NCBI GenBank assembly: GCA_037176845.1
Contig: JAYKXP010000054.1
Location: 1-64,000 of the forward strand
Direction: 5' to 3'
Source: Paramarasmius palmivorus
Taxonomy: Eukaryota > Basidiomycota > Agaricomycetes > Agaricales > Marasmiaceae
DNA length: 64,000 bases
Shown: positions 36,242 to 49,976 of the stretch, piece by piece
Position numbering within the stretch: position 1 is the stretch's first letter
Layout: each line of letters opens with the position of its first letter
Made by a program: the position numbers and the translations under genes
Notes under the pieces: generated by a model
The model's input: only the letters and a program-made list of their open reading frames with translations
Database searches by the model: none
What the model was told of the DNA's origin: nothing

Positions 36242-37388
36242 ATGTCCTCAAGCTCTGATCCCAATGCCACGACCGCTCACTCCTTCAACAAGATACTGAG
36301 CAAACCAAAATTCTCTTCCAAGTCCCGTGGATCAGGAGATGTCGACGACGATTCGAATCTGAAGAAACTACGCCGCCTTATACTTGTGGAGGGAATACCT
36401 GCCACCGTCGACCCCACTCTCCGTCCCAGAATATGGAAAATCTTGCTACGCATAACACATCTATCTGCAGATGAATATCTTCAATACGTGTCAAGGGGTC
36501 CATGTGAAGTCAGGGAAAAGATTAGAAACGACACTTTCAGGACATTGGCTACAGATCGCGGTTTCAAGGAAAAAGTCCGTGAAGATATGCTTGTTCGCTT
36601 GCTAGATGCATTTGTGTGGCGGAATCATGGCATGTCCCCTTTTGCTGCCAGTATTCCCTGAGCTAACAAACGAACCAGATAGACAAGAGATGCATAATTT
36701 GGGGTTTACTTATGTCCAGGGGATGAACGTGCTTGCAGCGCCTTTCCTCTATACCATGCCATCGGAAGTTGAAGCATTTTACTGCTTCTCCAAGTTCATA
36801 GAAGAATCATGTCCTCTATATGTCCAACCGACACTGGAAGGAGTTCATCGAGGACTTCGTGTAAGTTACCCTTGACTTTCTGTCTTGCCAACGATTCACC
36901 TTGCCGCAATAGCTCCTAGACAAATGCCTCAAGATCGTAGACCCTGAACTCTTCACTCATCTGCGATCCAAAAATCTCTCTGCGGAAATATATGCCTTCC
37001 CCTGTACGGCTGTTCATTTCCGGCATGCCTCGTGTCTAACACACCCTTGCAGCAATACTGACCCTTTGCGCGTGTACACCTCCGCTGGACCAAGTTCTAC
37101 GATTATGGGACTTTCTTTTAGCGTTTGGCGTTCACCTCAATGTACTCTGTGTGATAGCGCAGCTTCTCCTCATGCGTGACGAAGTCATGGCTTCCACTAG
37201 GTGAGCCTTGTCTGTCACGCCAACTATACACGCTCATTGGTCATTATAGTCCGATGCGTCTGCTTCGCACTTTCCCCCCGCTAGAAGCTTTACCAGTAAT
37301 TGGTATAGCAGTAACCCTTGTTCGAGATTTACCGGCAGAATTGTACGATGAACTCGTCAAACACCCATTTGAAGTTCAGCAACGTTAA
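36242..37388 (+). CDS. BUB2: BUB2/Cdc16, TBC-domain GAP of the mitotic exit checkpoint
   Basis: Bub2 (Cdc16 in fission yeast) with Bfa1 is the GTPase-activating protein for Tem1 and delays mitotic exit or septation until the spindle is correctly placed. The protein has the TBC order: LRRLILVEGIP, RPRIWKILL, then LGFTYVQGMNVLAAP (TBC motif with the Gln finger), EAFYCFSKFIEESCP, LLAFGVHLNVL, and a C-terminus LLRTFPPLEALPVIG. About 350 residues in six exons, normal length. The catalytic Arg finger region around the FPELTNEPDRQEM segment lies across an intron I set less firmly (36629-36651). Confidence 0.88.
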
Positions 37389-37655
37389 ATCAACCCGCCC
37401 TCTTCATTGACTGCATTTTGCTTGTGTAACTCATACTCTATACTTTACCTTCGTTACGTTTCGTTACGGTTTGGTGTTGTGTGCTAGGTGTCCACGTTTC
37501 AGATACACTCCTTTGTTATACTCTGCTACAGGAAGCCCTCTAAAGATCTACCCTTGATCCTTTCGAAACTTCCCTGTACCATTATGTAGTTCCTGGATGC
37601 CATGAATAAATAATTTGAACCTGTATCCACACTTAAATTACAGATGGTATATCTT

Positions 37656-40600
37656 CTATTCCATTTCGTTGAGAAAACCTTTAATTTTCGTGTAATAGGG
37701 TGACTCTCCACGAAGTCGCCACAGACAGCCCTCATCTTCACTTTTCCTTAGTCGTAGAATGGCACATGGAGGTGATCCTTTGGACGGATATGCAACAACT
37801 TTGGCCTCGCCTGATGAAGAGATTAGTTTTGCACCTTACAGCGCTATTGTATTTATCACCGCTAACCTTGAAACGCCTGAACCTCATCTCCGACGGTCTC
37901 CACCGTCAAGCCCTCGAGGACCTTTAGTCGTTCAATCAGACTCTCTATCGTGCCCTCGTACCACCCTCGGGTATTATTTGATTGAAAGCTATCCCAATAA
38001 TGCTCGATGTCGACCTTTGATGATGCCTCAAAGCTTAGCTGAGTATTCGAGAGAAAGGGCGATTCTAGCGCTATGAGGTCTTGTTTGGATACCTGTGCAT
38101 TCAGGTCAGTATTTGATAGCCAATCGACCAGTCAGATCGATTGCATGGGATGGATAACAGACCGAAGCGCTTTCCCGAACCGTCTCCAGTCCAAGACGAG
38201 GTCTCATCTGCACTGTTGTTCAGCACGGCGATACAAAGAAGATAATACTGCCTACCAACGACATCTCGAATTCTTCGCTAGAAGCAGCCAGGGTCAAATC
38301 ACCGCCTGTGAGGGGCATCAATCCCGAATGCGAGCTAGGAGAGCCAAGTCTCATATTTGGAGAACCAGGGTTGGACGCTCGAGAACTGGGTCTGGCAGGA
38401 GAACGACCTCGTAGTCGGGGAGTAGCAGTCGGCGGGTCGTATGCAGCATAACGAAGTTTGCCTGGGGCAAGTTGTTCTGGCTTTTTCGAGGGCGACTGAG
38501 GAGCAGAAGGTGGTTGGCTATGGGTGTCAATCTTGTACGCCTGTAATGCTCGCATGAAATCGGGAAGCTAAAGAACATCAGCAACTAGAATCCGAAGCCA
38601 ACATGGGACCTCATACAGTGGAACCCCTGGCGCTGCGAACAATGGCTACAAGAGCTGCTTTATCTTTCGAAAGCTTCAAGAACTTGGAACACAACTCAAA
38701 GAGCCTAGAAATCAGTGCCACCGATGCCGATCCAATGCGGTAAACTTACCAGACGGATCCTTCGCCCGTCTTGCTGCTCTTGAAACTTTGCCACCACATT
38801 CAAAATATTCTGGGGTATATCCTCGCAGTCTGCTGCCACTCTGAGCATTGCGAGCAAGCATGCTTCTTGAACTGGCACTGCAAAAAAGAGGAAAACATGA
38901 GACAATGTCACTTTGTTGATGAATGAATTATAACGAGCTCACATGGACAGAAAACCAGCTGCGATGACAAGGAAAGCAATAGGTCATTCGGAGATAACGC
39001 AACTTTACCACAATACTCGCAGGCTAGAGCAGAAATGACCACCATCATTGTCGGATCTACCCTCTTGGCTTCCAAAAATCGAGCTAGTAGGGTTGTTGCA
39101 CATTGAATCTGCCAATCAACCGGGGCTAGAAGAGGACTTTAGTTGCTATATACCAAAATATTGTGTCGAATGTATACCTTGCCTAACCCGAATCAAAACC
39201 TTCTCGACAGCTGACTCCAGAACCACTTCCTTTTCTTCAGTATTGATTGCATAGATACGCTCAAAGAGCTGTTCAGCATCTCGGGCATACCGTTCGCCGT
39301 CGCCGTCCGTATCGATTTCCAGTACTTCCAGTAACCTATACGCATATTCCGCTCTGTGCGAGGGGGATAGATTAGCCGGTATATGGTCCAGCGACTGTGT
39401 ATAGTATGAAGCAACGATATTCTGATCGATCTGGTTCAATAACTTGACCGTCTGCGAGAAAACGAAAACCTTTGATAAGGCCACATGAATTCATATACAG
39501 ATAGAGGCCGCACCATCTTGCGTAGAAGCGGATCTTTTGAATCCAATAGACGCATGACATGCTCGACTTCCCATTGATCTAGTACCGGGGGATGTCTGGG
39601 GTGGTCCCCGCCCAGAAATGGGGGTCTACGCTCTCCAGGCATGAAAGGAATAGGAATTGATCATTCGGCTCGCGCGAAGTGAGTAGTTGTCGAACAAGGT
39701 TGATCGGGGACAATTTGCGGGAGGCAAGAAGCGTTGTCAATTGTGGACATAAGCGGAATGCGCTACGAAGAAGGGCTGAATTGAGTTAGTTTCTCGGGTA
39801 TTTCTAGGATAAAGACCATGCTTACCATCGTCCTTCTGTTGCGAAGCCAGCCCAATGACGTTGCTAATGACCGAGAGACTATCTTCAGTGGCTCTATCGC
39901 ATATGCAATCAGAATGCTCATGATCACTATCCGCGAATTCGATGCGCTTACCCCACAACACCTATCGTATCTACCAGCTTCAAAATGCTGCTAGTTCCGG
40001 CTGTTTTTCGGTCAATGGCCGCCGAAACGGTTGATTTGAGCAAATCGTTCACTGTTCGCTGTATCAAAGACCGAGCTGGTTCGTGCGACTCGAAGATACG
40101 GCAAGCGATCGACAATGCAGCGGTCCGAACAGACGAATCGGGGTCTTTGATTCTCCTTACAACCTTTTGAATGATATCGCTCAAGAGGTTAGAGTCATAT
40201 GAGGACAGCTCCTTGTAGACAAACAAAACTCTACGGCGGACATGAGGTCTAGGAAGATAACGATGTTAAAAGGCTGAGAACTTTATAAGAGTAGCACATA
40301 CTGACGAGGGATGTGAGATTAGGTCGAACAAACGCGTCTGGATTGCTGGAATCACATATTCTGAAGGTGAGCCAATCAAGTGATCTAAGGCGAGACAGAT
40401 ATGGGGGGCATGAGTGCTTTCCAAGTCCTTGCGTAATGTGTTCACCAGCATGAGCTGAAGGTCGTGATTTCGATGCATAACTTCCGAGCAAAACAAGTAG
40501 CCTTGCAGAAGGTTGGTAAGAGCAGTGATAGAATGTAAGATATTTCAATTACCTATCCTTTTATCAGCGATAGTGCTCCCTGCTTCAGCCAGAGTGATAG

Positions 40601-40903
40601 CGTGCGCAAAGACATCGTCCATTGAGTCACGCTCCAGAACACCTATTGAAGCGCTTGACCAACAATAAAGAAGAATTATAAGGTGTTCCCTGCAACGTTT
40701 CTGATTGATCGGTTGAGCGGAATGAACGGGGAGTACAGATTCATACTCACCAACGACAGATTGGCATTGGTCTTGAAGTCGTGTAAAATGGAACCAACAG
40801 TGTTCTTGATGTCCACATCGGGTAAGGATTCAGTTTCAACTTTGCGCACCAAAGCGTAATGAGCTCTGCTTGAGGCTCCAGATGAAACAAAAGGAACGTC
40901 CAT
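37656..40903 (-). CDS. adaptin large subunit, AP-4 epsilon-like
   Basis: Large adaptins form the core of AP coats that pick cargo for vesicles; AP-4 acts at the trans-Golgi. The ATG at 40903 starts an N-terminal adaptin region: VRKVETE, KRIGYLFCSEVM, DLQLMLVNTLRKDLES, SPHVRRRVLFVYKEL, VRRIKDPDSSVRTAAL, then VIGLAS, LLTSREPNDQFLFLSCLE, WEVEHVMRLLDSKDPLLRKM, YAYRLLEVLEI. The C-terminal ear-like part has GTIESLIERLKVLEG and a short CAILRLRKSEDEGCLWRLRG. More than ten exons, roughly 850 residues. Oddities: between PDIP and PVLDQWE the frame shifts by one base at a run of five G (39587-39591, plus strand), and the exon near 38700 joins imperfectly. A long intron lies at 38093-38255. I favour epsilon over gamma from the C-terminus, but it is not certain. 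Confidence 0.72.
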
Positions 40904-42567
40904 CGGTGCCCTGTGGACCGTAGTAGTGTTTGCTGGGAGAAGAGTGACAGAGTGACTTGGTGGGCTCCGACGCGTCAACGGACACGTGTTTGCTCTTGAC
41001 TCCTACCACCGTGTTCACCGTTCTCTCAAAGTTTTGATGCAATAGTCAAATATCTCGGGTTCATCATCTATCCTTTCATTCTGGCTATTTGGAAGCCATC
41101 TAGGGCACGAACTCTGCCAATTGATGCCAGTCCAACTTTAATCTGTCACGACTAGCTAGCGACGGTGAACGTTACACGCACTGCGGCTACTCCGGAGACG
41201 GTTTTCGAACTCTGGAGAATCATGCATCTATGTCCCAGTCATGGGCTGTATCGGTAGCAGAACCGGTGCGTACGTGTAAAATTTGCCTCCTGCTTCACTG
41301 AAGTAGTTGTTTCATACAGGTGAAATCGCGAAGTCTAATGCATGATCAAGACGCGCTGGCATGAGGCCCTGCTCCCTGTGTGCTGTATATGGGTCTATTG
41401 ATGGTGTTTTCGAATATCTTCTGATTGCATACTACTCTGCATTCAAGTATTCCTCCATCTGTTTCCCAACAGAATGGACTATCCGAATTGCCATCTTAAC
41501 AAGGCACTTTACGATAGTAGCCACTCTTGCCGCGTTTCACCACCTGTCCTAGAATTCCCTTTGTGCCACTATCACAGACATAGGGCCAGCACAGCTTAGA
41601 GACAATGCACTCCATTCATGCTCGAGGCTAAAGCAAGGCAACAGGATGCGTCTCGCGCGCATAAAAGGGTGAAAGGGGGAGCAGTAGCATGTTGGCTACA
41701 TATGCTACTGTGATATATGAACAATGCCAAGATGTTCTTCTATTCGGCATCGAGGGGGCGACAAGGCGACCGACCGGGGATCAACTGCAAATCGACTAGA
41801 CACGATGCATGAAGCTGAAGCATGACATGGAGATGAAAGATCTGATAGGACGGCTATGATAGTGCCTAGCTACCGGAACCTCCATGGGGTGCTTGAGGGG
41901 TTTGAAGGTGGTCGACAGCGAGTTCACCAGTGGCATTGAGAGGTATGACTCGAGATGACCAGGTCGTGCTCTTTACTGGATTCGAGTCAAATCCTACCAG
42001 TCGAAGCAGTGTAAATTGTGCACTGGCGCCGGCGATGGGCGCATGTGTTGGCAATGGGAATCGGACCTTGGAGTATCCGTTCGTTCCCACGGATGGGTAC
42101 TATATATGACCAATTGAGAAATTTTCGTCTGGTTCAAGGGCTTGTCCTTCTTCGTCTCAGACGTCTTCACCAGCAAAGAATTTCGCAATATCCTCAATCT
42201 ATGATTTCTGCCTCATCCTGGTGCGTCCCTTTGATCTTTTTCTTCCATTGTTTACCTCATGAATTTTGCTTTGTTCAGCTGCACGACACCAGAAGTTAGC
42301 AACATTCTCTTCGTTCCACTTGCATTCTTCCTTTTCGACGAGGACCGACCCCCTTAAGAACCCCTCAACTCCATTCGTCTCTCTCTGCCCATCAAATGGG
42401 ATAATTGGCCTCACTATTATCCCGAAGAGTTGGTCGTTTGGTTCGTTAGCCAGACATTGCAGATAGAGACATAGAATTCGCCGAACAAGAAAAATCAAAA
42501 ATCCTCACGAATAATATACAGCACACCAAGGACTCCGTTTTACACAACAACATCGCCACACCTCGCA
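40904..42567. other. intergenic, no gene seen
   Basis: About 1.66 kb between the divergent adaptin gene and the next plus-strand gene. Only short frames are present. I see no tRNA, repeat or other feature, apart from pyrimidine-rich DNA ahead of 42568 that probably belongs to its promoter and leader. Confidence 0.45.
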
Positions 42568-44194
42568 ATGATGCACGCCCTCAAGAACCCCTCCTTCTTC
42601 CGCCCCAACAGCAGACCCTCGTCTCCTTCTCCTGCAGCCCCTTCCCGCCCAGATTCGGGCATCGCCTTTGAAAGATCCCGACCTCTCAACAAATTGTCTC
42701 TTAGCAGCTTCAGGCGTGCATCACCTGCACCAGCTTCCAATGCGGCCGCCCAACCAGTTACCTTGGTCCAAGATGGCTCCTACCTCGAGCAGCTAGGTCT
42801 TAAGCTCAGCGAGGCTGTCTCAAAGGCATTGGTGCAACCTAATGGACCGGTGCCAGGTGCAGATGTGGTAGCTGGCCGTCGTCCAATCCCTGCAGGACGA
42901 GGACATGCTCTGGGAGAACTCATCGCAAAGTGAGTATTGCATCAGCTACTGGTCAATCCAAGCATTAACTCTTCTTAGCGAGTTGAACGCAGCAAACGAG
43001 AACCCCCATTTGCAAAAGGCCATTATTCGGTCCTTACACCGACCCCTCTCAGTGTTGCTCAGCAACCTGTCGACCTTGATATTACCCATCCTGAGCTCAC
43101 CTGCGTTCCTGACTCCACCTGCACCTACTCCGCAGCAACCTAATCTCAACGCTACTCAGCTTCATGGTCTTGGCATTGCCAACCTTGCTGGAGAGCTTTT
43201 AGAGACTTTCGACGCCTTGTCGCTCGGCGTAGACGCCGACATACGTGGCGACAATCTTAGATCCATTCGGGAAGGATTGGTATCTCTCGTTAATCGCGTC
43301 GTTCAGCCGTTATTGAATGGGATCAGAAACGAAATACTCCCCGTCTTAGACACCCTGGAAAACCCGACTTCGATTTCAGTAATGAAGTCTGCGGCTGGAA
43401 CCAAACAACACACCGCGATCGCAATGCTGGCTACGCACGTACCTGTCTATGCACAGTGTCTCAAACGCATCGCGGCCACATCCACAGCGCAAAAACCACT
43501 CACCCCGTTCATCATCTCCGTGGTATGGCGAGCTATGCTTGCTTTCTCAGGTCGTACGTACACGGTACCTACTCCACCTTCGTCACCGGGTGTCGTTCCC
43601 GCAACATTACCCACGACCAGGAAGCGCCGCGGTTCCCCTTCCAATAGCCCTCCAATGACCCCACCTGCTACCAGGTTCACCATCAAACTACCTACTTCCC
43701 GACCGCCCACGCCTACTGGTCCGCTATCACCGTCGACGAATGCTGCAGGTGACGCACGTGCTCTATATGATCTCTTGAGGCTACTTCCTCTTCCTGAGGA
43801 ACCTTCGGCTCGTGAGGCCGCCGAAGAAGCCATCAACGGTGTTCAAGCTCTAGCGAACTTCTACGAAGTTGCTCCTATTGTCCTCAAGGCAGACGAGCGG
43901 TCAATTGATGAGCGTGCAGACGAGCTGGAGGGTTTGGCTGAGAAGATCCCGACACTGATCGCACTTCCTATCCTCATGAAAATGGACGCTCAGAACGCTG
44001 GGTACGAGGCACCGTCAGTAGCCAGCATCCTAGGAGTGTCTGAGGAGGAATATAGGAGTGGTTGCCTGACTGGCTTCGGTCGGGCTGAAGAGTGCGCCAT
44101 TGCCGTAGGCGGCAGGGTTTGCGAATATCTCCAGCGGGAAAACAAAATGTTGCTCTTACGCTGGCTAGAAGCCGAGATTGAAGAAGAGGCGTAA
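42568..44194 (+). CDS. conserved helical protein of unknown function
   Basis: Two exons (intron about 42931-42979) encode roughly 525 residues. The N-terminus is Ser/Pro/Arg-rich and likely disordered, followed by a long helical region (ALGELIAN and onward through LLETFDALSLGVDADIRG and LVNRVVQPLLNG), then a Pro/Ser/Thr linker with TPPSSPG and PTRKRRGSP, and a second helical domain ending in acidic residues. I recognise it only as a type of protein common in Agaricomycetes and assign no function. Start: the first of two tandem ATGs. Confidence 0.7.
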
Positions 44195-44835
44195 GAATGG
44201 TTATGGTTTCTATATTTATTCCTATATGGTGTGCGTGTCCCTTTCATTCAGGAGTGTATCTTTATATCGCTGCATCATGTCACAACTGTTTCCTCTTTCA
44301 GTTAGCGGAATCCGACCCTTGTACATACTGTGCTATCACTACCTACTATCTTTCTAATTTGGTTTCATCCCTGTATATAGCGATCTGGTTTTGTAAAATG
44401 GTAGCAGTTGACTGAACTCGGACGTTTTGAAGTGAACCCCTAATAGCAAACAAAGGACCCTAATGTAAACTTGTGGGAACTAGTTGCGGCTAAATACAGG
44501 TTTGCATTCTACTTACCAACTTATCTCTTTCAGTATTTACGTCGATTGCCTGCAACACCAAGGCAATTTTACTATGCACATCACCAAATACCTGCATGTT
44601 CGTCTTTTCCCACTACAATCGAGAGCCAGACTAGTTGTCAGGTTCATTGGATATTCCGGTCTCCGCTATTTGCGATTCATGCCGATCGTTCCTCGGAGTC
44701 CTAGCTAGGAGTCGATGCTATTTGCTCCGTCGGAAAGCTCCTCATCGTCCTTCACCCCACACTGATACCCCAAGGAGGCTCTGTGTAGCGTCGTCTTCTT
44801 CAACCCTTCGTCATTTCCGTCGCACCAAGCTTAGC
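44195..44835. other. intergenic / kinase leader
   Basis: Holds the 3' end of the upstream gene and the promoter of the kinase gene. No further gene, RNA or repeat found. Confidence 0.4.
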
Positions 44836-46422
<1,587 letters not shown>

Positions 46423-46715
46423 GGGGGTATTATGGAGAATTTTGACGATCGTCGATAGTTGTCGAATGCGGGCTACGCGTTGGTTTCTTCCGTCTCCTTT
46501 CTATATGTCATTCCTTGACTATCACTTTCCTTTTGATTTGTTAGTTCTAGTGTATATAATGAACTGCTCTGTCCAATATATAATGCATCTAATTCGTGGA
46601 ACACTAGTGCAGGAGGCACCTTATCCAGAAGCTTCGACGGCTGAGCTTTTGCGCTAGTGGAGCATTCATGACAAGCATGTTCGAATTCAAGTCAAGGGCA
46701 TGTGTATTGAGTATA

Positions 46716-47338
46716 TCATACGGCAGATGTCCTGGAACCAGCTATTCGATCTACAACCTATAGTGAAATCGTCAGTGAAGGACTTGACGGAAAACGCGAC
46801 GTCTACTCACAGTACTGATGTAAGGAAGTGACAGCAGAGTCCCGATAAAAGGTAATTGCCGAAGGAAAGTGACCACGACCGGGAAAAAATCACTAAAGTG
46901 CGTTCAGAACAAACTCCTAAAGTCACGCAGAGTGCCACGTACCCAAAGAGGTTCAAAAACCCAAAAGTCTCTACTATCATTCCAATAAACGGCCACTTTA
47001 AGAATACCAGCAGAATACCGCCTATAAAACATATAGTTCCGCGTAGTTTCTGTTTCCGAGCGAAGAAGTAGAAGGTCTTTTGAGGGCCAATAATAAGCGT
47101 CAAACCAGACACGAAAAGAATCTATACAAAATGTTAGGACCTGTTCTATTGATATGCAAAGTCACGCACATTCCCGAGAGCGAGCAGGGCACCGTCAAAG
47201 AATAACATAACTCCGAGAAGCATGAACAATGCGCCAAAAGTCGTCAATGCGACACCAATCTCTAGAATGAAACCCGTCAGTCCAAGGGAAACGCATAATA
47301 TTACAACGGAACTGACTTTGTCCATCTGTCAACCACAT
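46716..47338 (-). CDS. GOT1: GOT1, Golgi transport membrane protein
   Basis: Got1 is a small tetra-spanning membrane protein acting in ER-to-Golgi and Golgi traffic. A 22-nt first exon (47338-47317) spliced to the next gives MWLTDGQKIGVALTTFG, the canonical start; without this intron a wrong start inside the intron would be called. Four hydrophobic segments follow (LFMLLGVMLFFDGALLALGN; LFVSGLTLIIG; TICFIGGILLVFLKWPFIGM; PVVVTFLRQLPFIGTLL). The end VVDRIAGSRTSAV is the conserved C-terminus. About 140 residues in five exons. Confidence 0.92.
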
Positions 47339-47810
47339 GCTGAAAGATACTTCTAGTTTTTTTGATGTCACTGAAGGCGCAAGATGGAAAGAAAAGAGAG
47401 TCGCAGACTCGCAGCCGTATGTGGTCGTGGCAGATAGTGCTCTTGAGACCCACGTGTCGCGCCGGTGTGGAAAGGCTCGGTACCTTTCGGCATCTAAATG
47501 ATTTGCCGCCCCCTTTTACTGTCAACACCAGCTACACCAGCACTGCAATTTTTGAAGCATTCGTACTTCAATACCAGAGACTGGGAGTGTCCTACGACTC
47601 GTGGATGGGCTCCTCTATAACCCACCTCCCAGCCATGGGAAGATTGTAAATGTTGATGTTTGTATTTGGCAGTACGGTTCTGATTCAACGGTGACTATAA
47701 CAACTTCGACTCGTCACTCTGTAAAGAACGTTGGAGCAAAATATTACCTAGGTAAGTTACACAAAGCTTGCTTTGACTCCTCTGCTCTGATAATCTCGCA
47801 GAACGGTACC
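47339..47810 (+). other. promoter and 5' leader of the F-box gene with probable UTR intron
   Basis: A GTAAGT...CTCGCAG intron at 47752-47801 lies just before the F-box ATG. The frame is open upstream to an ATG at 47601 if the intron is not removed, so a longer N-terminus is possible but less likely. Confidence 0.5.
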
Positions 47811-49313
47811 ATGTCCTGGTTTGCTAGCATCCGGCTACTGCTATCTGGCAATAGTAGCAAGCCTAAACCTTCTCCGACTACTGAGAAAGAAACAACGTTG
47901 ATCTTGGAAGCAAGATACGCTTCAAATCCCTTCCTAAATCTTTCAGATACCATCATATCTCGCATCTTCACATACCACATGTACAACTCGTCCATTTTGG
48001 GACAACCTGCGGAACAGACTCTCGCAGGAGTATGCGTCCATTGGAGGCAACTCATGCTGAAGTGTCCAGAGTTTTGGACCAATATCCCTGTATCGTGTTT
48101 GGTCTCTCACCCGGCGGAGAGGATAACCACCTATCTAAATAGGGCGCAGGGATTGGCAGTCGAGCTTCATCTAGATCTGACGGCTGACGATCGACGCAGA
48201 GTTTTACTACCATTGATACAGAAAAATGGACACAGATGGAGGAGTTTGCATCTGCAATGCAGTAGTTCTCAGGCACAGAACCTCTTGATAACCTCGAGAG
48301 ACTTTTATCTGGCCGACTTTCCATACCTGGAACATCTTTCAATCATCTGCCTAGAGACCCTGGATGAAGAGTCCTTGGAAGATATTGGCGATAACAGGAG
48401 ACCGCGAACGGAACTCCTCTTCGATAATGGCAGAAGGGCGCCTCGTCTACAGTCTCTTCGGATCCAGGATTTGGGTCTCTTGCAATTCAGACCACCCTGT
48501 CACCATATCACCACCCTGCATCTCGAGCAGCACATCAGCGGTGACATGAAACCGTTATATCTGTCAACCTTCCCCCGGCTCGTCCACCTGTCCCTGTATG
48601 GCGACTTCTTATTCAAGCCCGCTGAGCTTGATTTGCCCCGCTTGCTGTCTCTGCGGTCAAGTGACAATCAGCGTCTGGGTAATTTACTGGATGTGCTACA
48701 TGCGCCGTGCCTGGAATCTCTCGTATTGAAAAATGTGAGAGAGACCCACATTAAAGGCTATGGCTATGGCCTCTCATCGGATCCCGAGCATTGCAGGTTT
48801 CCTGCTCTGCGGCACGTAATTCTGAGTAATGTTGGGCTGTGGGGGAGCAGGTTACGGGCACTGCTAGTGGACATTCTATCCGCCACCCGGCTTGATTTCG
48901 TGAATTACCCAGCGGACGAGCTCCTCCGTCTTCTCAGTGGAGACGACGTGGGAGAGGGCCCTGTCTTGCTGCCATTTCTAGAAACCTTGACAGTTCACCA
49001 GTTCTATCGCGCTAGCAATCCTAGTGGATTGCTATCACATCTCCTAGAGACGCGGCGATATTACCCCTTAACGCACCTGAGAGTTCATCGTGGTGTACCA
49101 TTATTGGAACAATCCTGGGGTACAGAGACGACACGGTGGGAACACCTGCCCCCTTGGCCACCTGGGCAAAGCTACTCGGATCTGCACGACCCATTTATGG
49201 CGCTTTCATCTCGAGTCATGATAGATCCACCGCATATTGTGCATATAACGATTCTACCGGCAGAGAAAAAGAGCAGATGGGCTTCCTTGAAGCAGCGCTT
49301 TCTTCTGCGGTAG
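47811..49313 (+). CDS. F-box protein
   Basis: A single-exon frame of 500 residues. An F-box-like segment is at about residues 40-100: NPFLNLSDTIISRIFTY, then LAGVCVHWRQL and PEFWTNI. F-box proteins bring substrates to SCF ubiquitin ligases through Skp1. The rest holds Leu-rich, irregular repeats with LRSL/LEHLSI patterns that could form a leucine-rich-repeat-like solenoid. Such proteins are strongly expanded in mushroom fungi and the substrate is unknown. Confidence 0.8.
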   Translation: MSWFASIRLLLSGNSSKPKPSPTTEKETTLILEARYASNPFLNLSDTIISRIFTYHMYNSSILGQPAEQTLAGVCVHWRQLMLKCPEFWTNIPVSCLVSHPAERITTYLNRAQGLAVELHLDLTADDRRRVLLPLIQKNGHRWRSLHLQCSSSQAQNLLITSRDFYLADFPYLEHLSIICLETLDEESLEDIGDNRRPRTELLFDNGRRAPRLQSLRIQDLGLLQFRPPCHHITTLHLEQHISGDMKPLYLSTFPRLVHLSLYGDFLFKPAELDLPRLLSLRSSDNQRLGNLLDVLHAPCLESLVLKNVRETHIKGYGYGLSSDPEHCRFPALRHVILSNVGLWGSRLRALLVDILSATRLDFVNYPADELLRLLSGDDVGEGPVLLPFLETLTVHQFYRASNPSGLLSHLLETRRYYPLTHLRVHRGVPLLEQSWGTETTRWEHLPPWPPGQSYSDLHDPFMALSSRVMIDPPHIVHITILPAEKKSRWASLKQRFLLR

Positions 49314-49976
49314 CGTAATAGGCAAGAAGACAATTTAACATTCTCGGAGGCAGAATGTCGGATAGGGCTGGGTTTGCGTGTCTAAAGATGGCTATCTAGA
49401 ATTGTTGCACACACACGAGCTCCATCGAGAATAGTTATCAATTATGTTAGACCGGTATTGTTGTCTGCGTTCCGGTCACATTCTGAATTGCGGAGGTTTT
49501 ATGCCTATACTTAATCTTTGTCGTCAAGAACTTGTTCGTCCCGAAATATCTCAGATGAGCTAGTTCCGTGACAAAGAGGATATACAACGGTGGTAAGCCC
49601 GAGGCTTGGATATATCCAAAGAAAAGGGTCAGAAGAAACGAAGAATTCGGAAGATGTCGATACCCGAATCCACCTACGCCGCCCAGCACATGGTACTTTG
49701 ACATCAAGTGGGCAATATTCATGCCTCCGATTGAAAAAAAATGTAGATGCTCGGCTCGACGTACGTTCGAACCTGGATTAAGGAGGACAGACGTACAGGT
49801 ACATGAAAAAAAGGAAGTGTCTGATATACATATTTACAACATAAAAACCGTCCATGCAATTTATGCATCTATAGAACACCGTTAGTAAACGAGCCTGGAG
49901 CAGGGAGCCGAAGAGTACTTGCAATACCATATGTGTAGTTGGTGTACCTTCACGACTGATTACCTGACTACCACTG
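49314..49976. other. intergenic, nothing seen
   Basis: Convergent gap of about 660 bp between the F-box gene and the Ser/Pro-rich gene. Only short frames, no RNA or repeat recognised. Confidence 0.4.

Noticed and set aside
47281..47325. GOT1 start at the ATG in 47325
   Set aside because: This ATG leads straight into intron sequence; the 22-nt exon from 47338 gives the canonical N-terminus.
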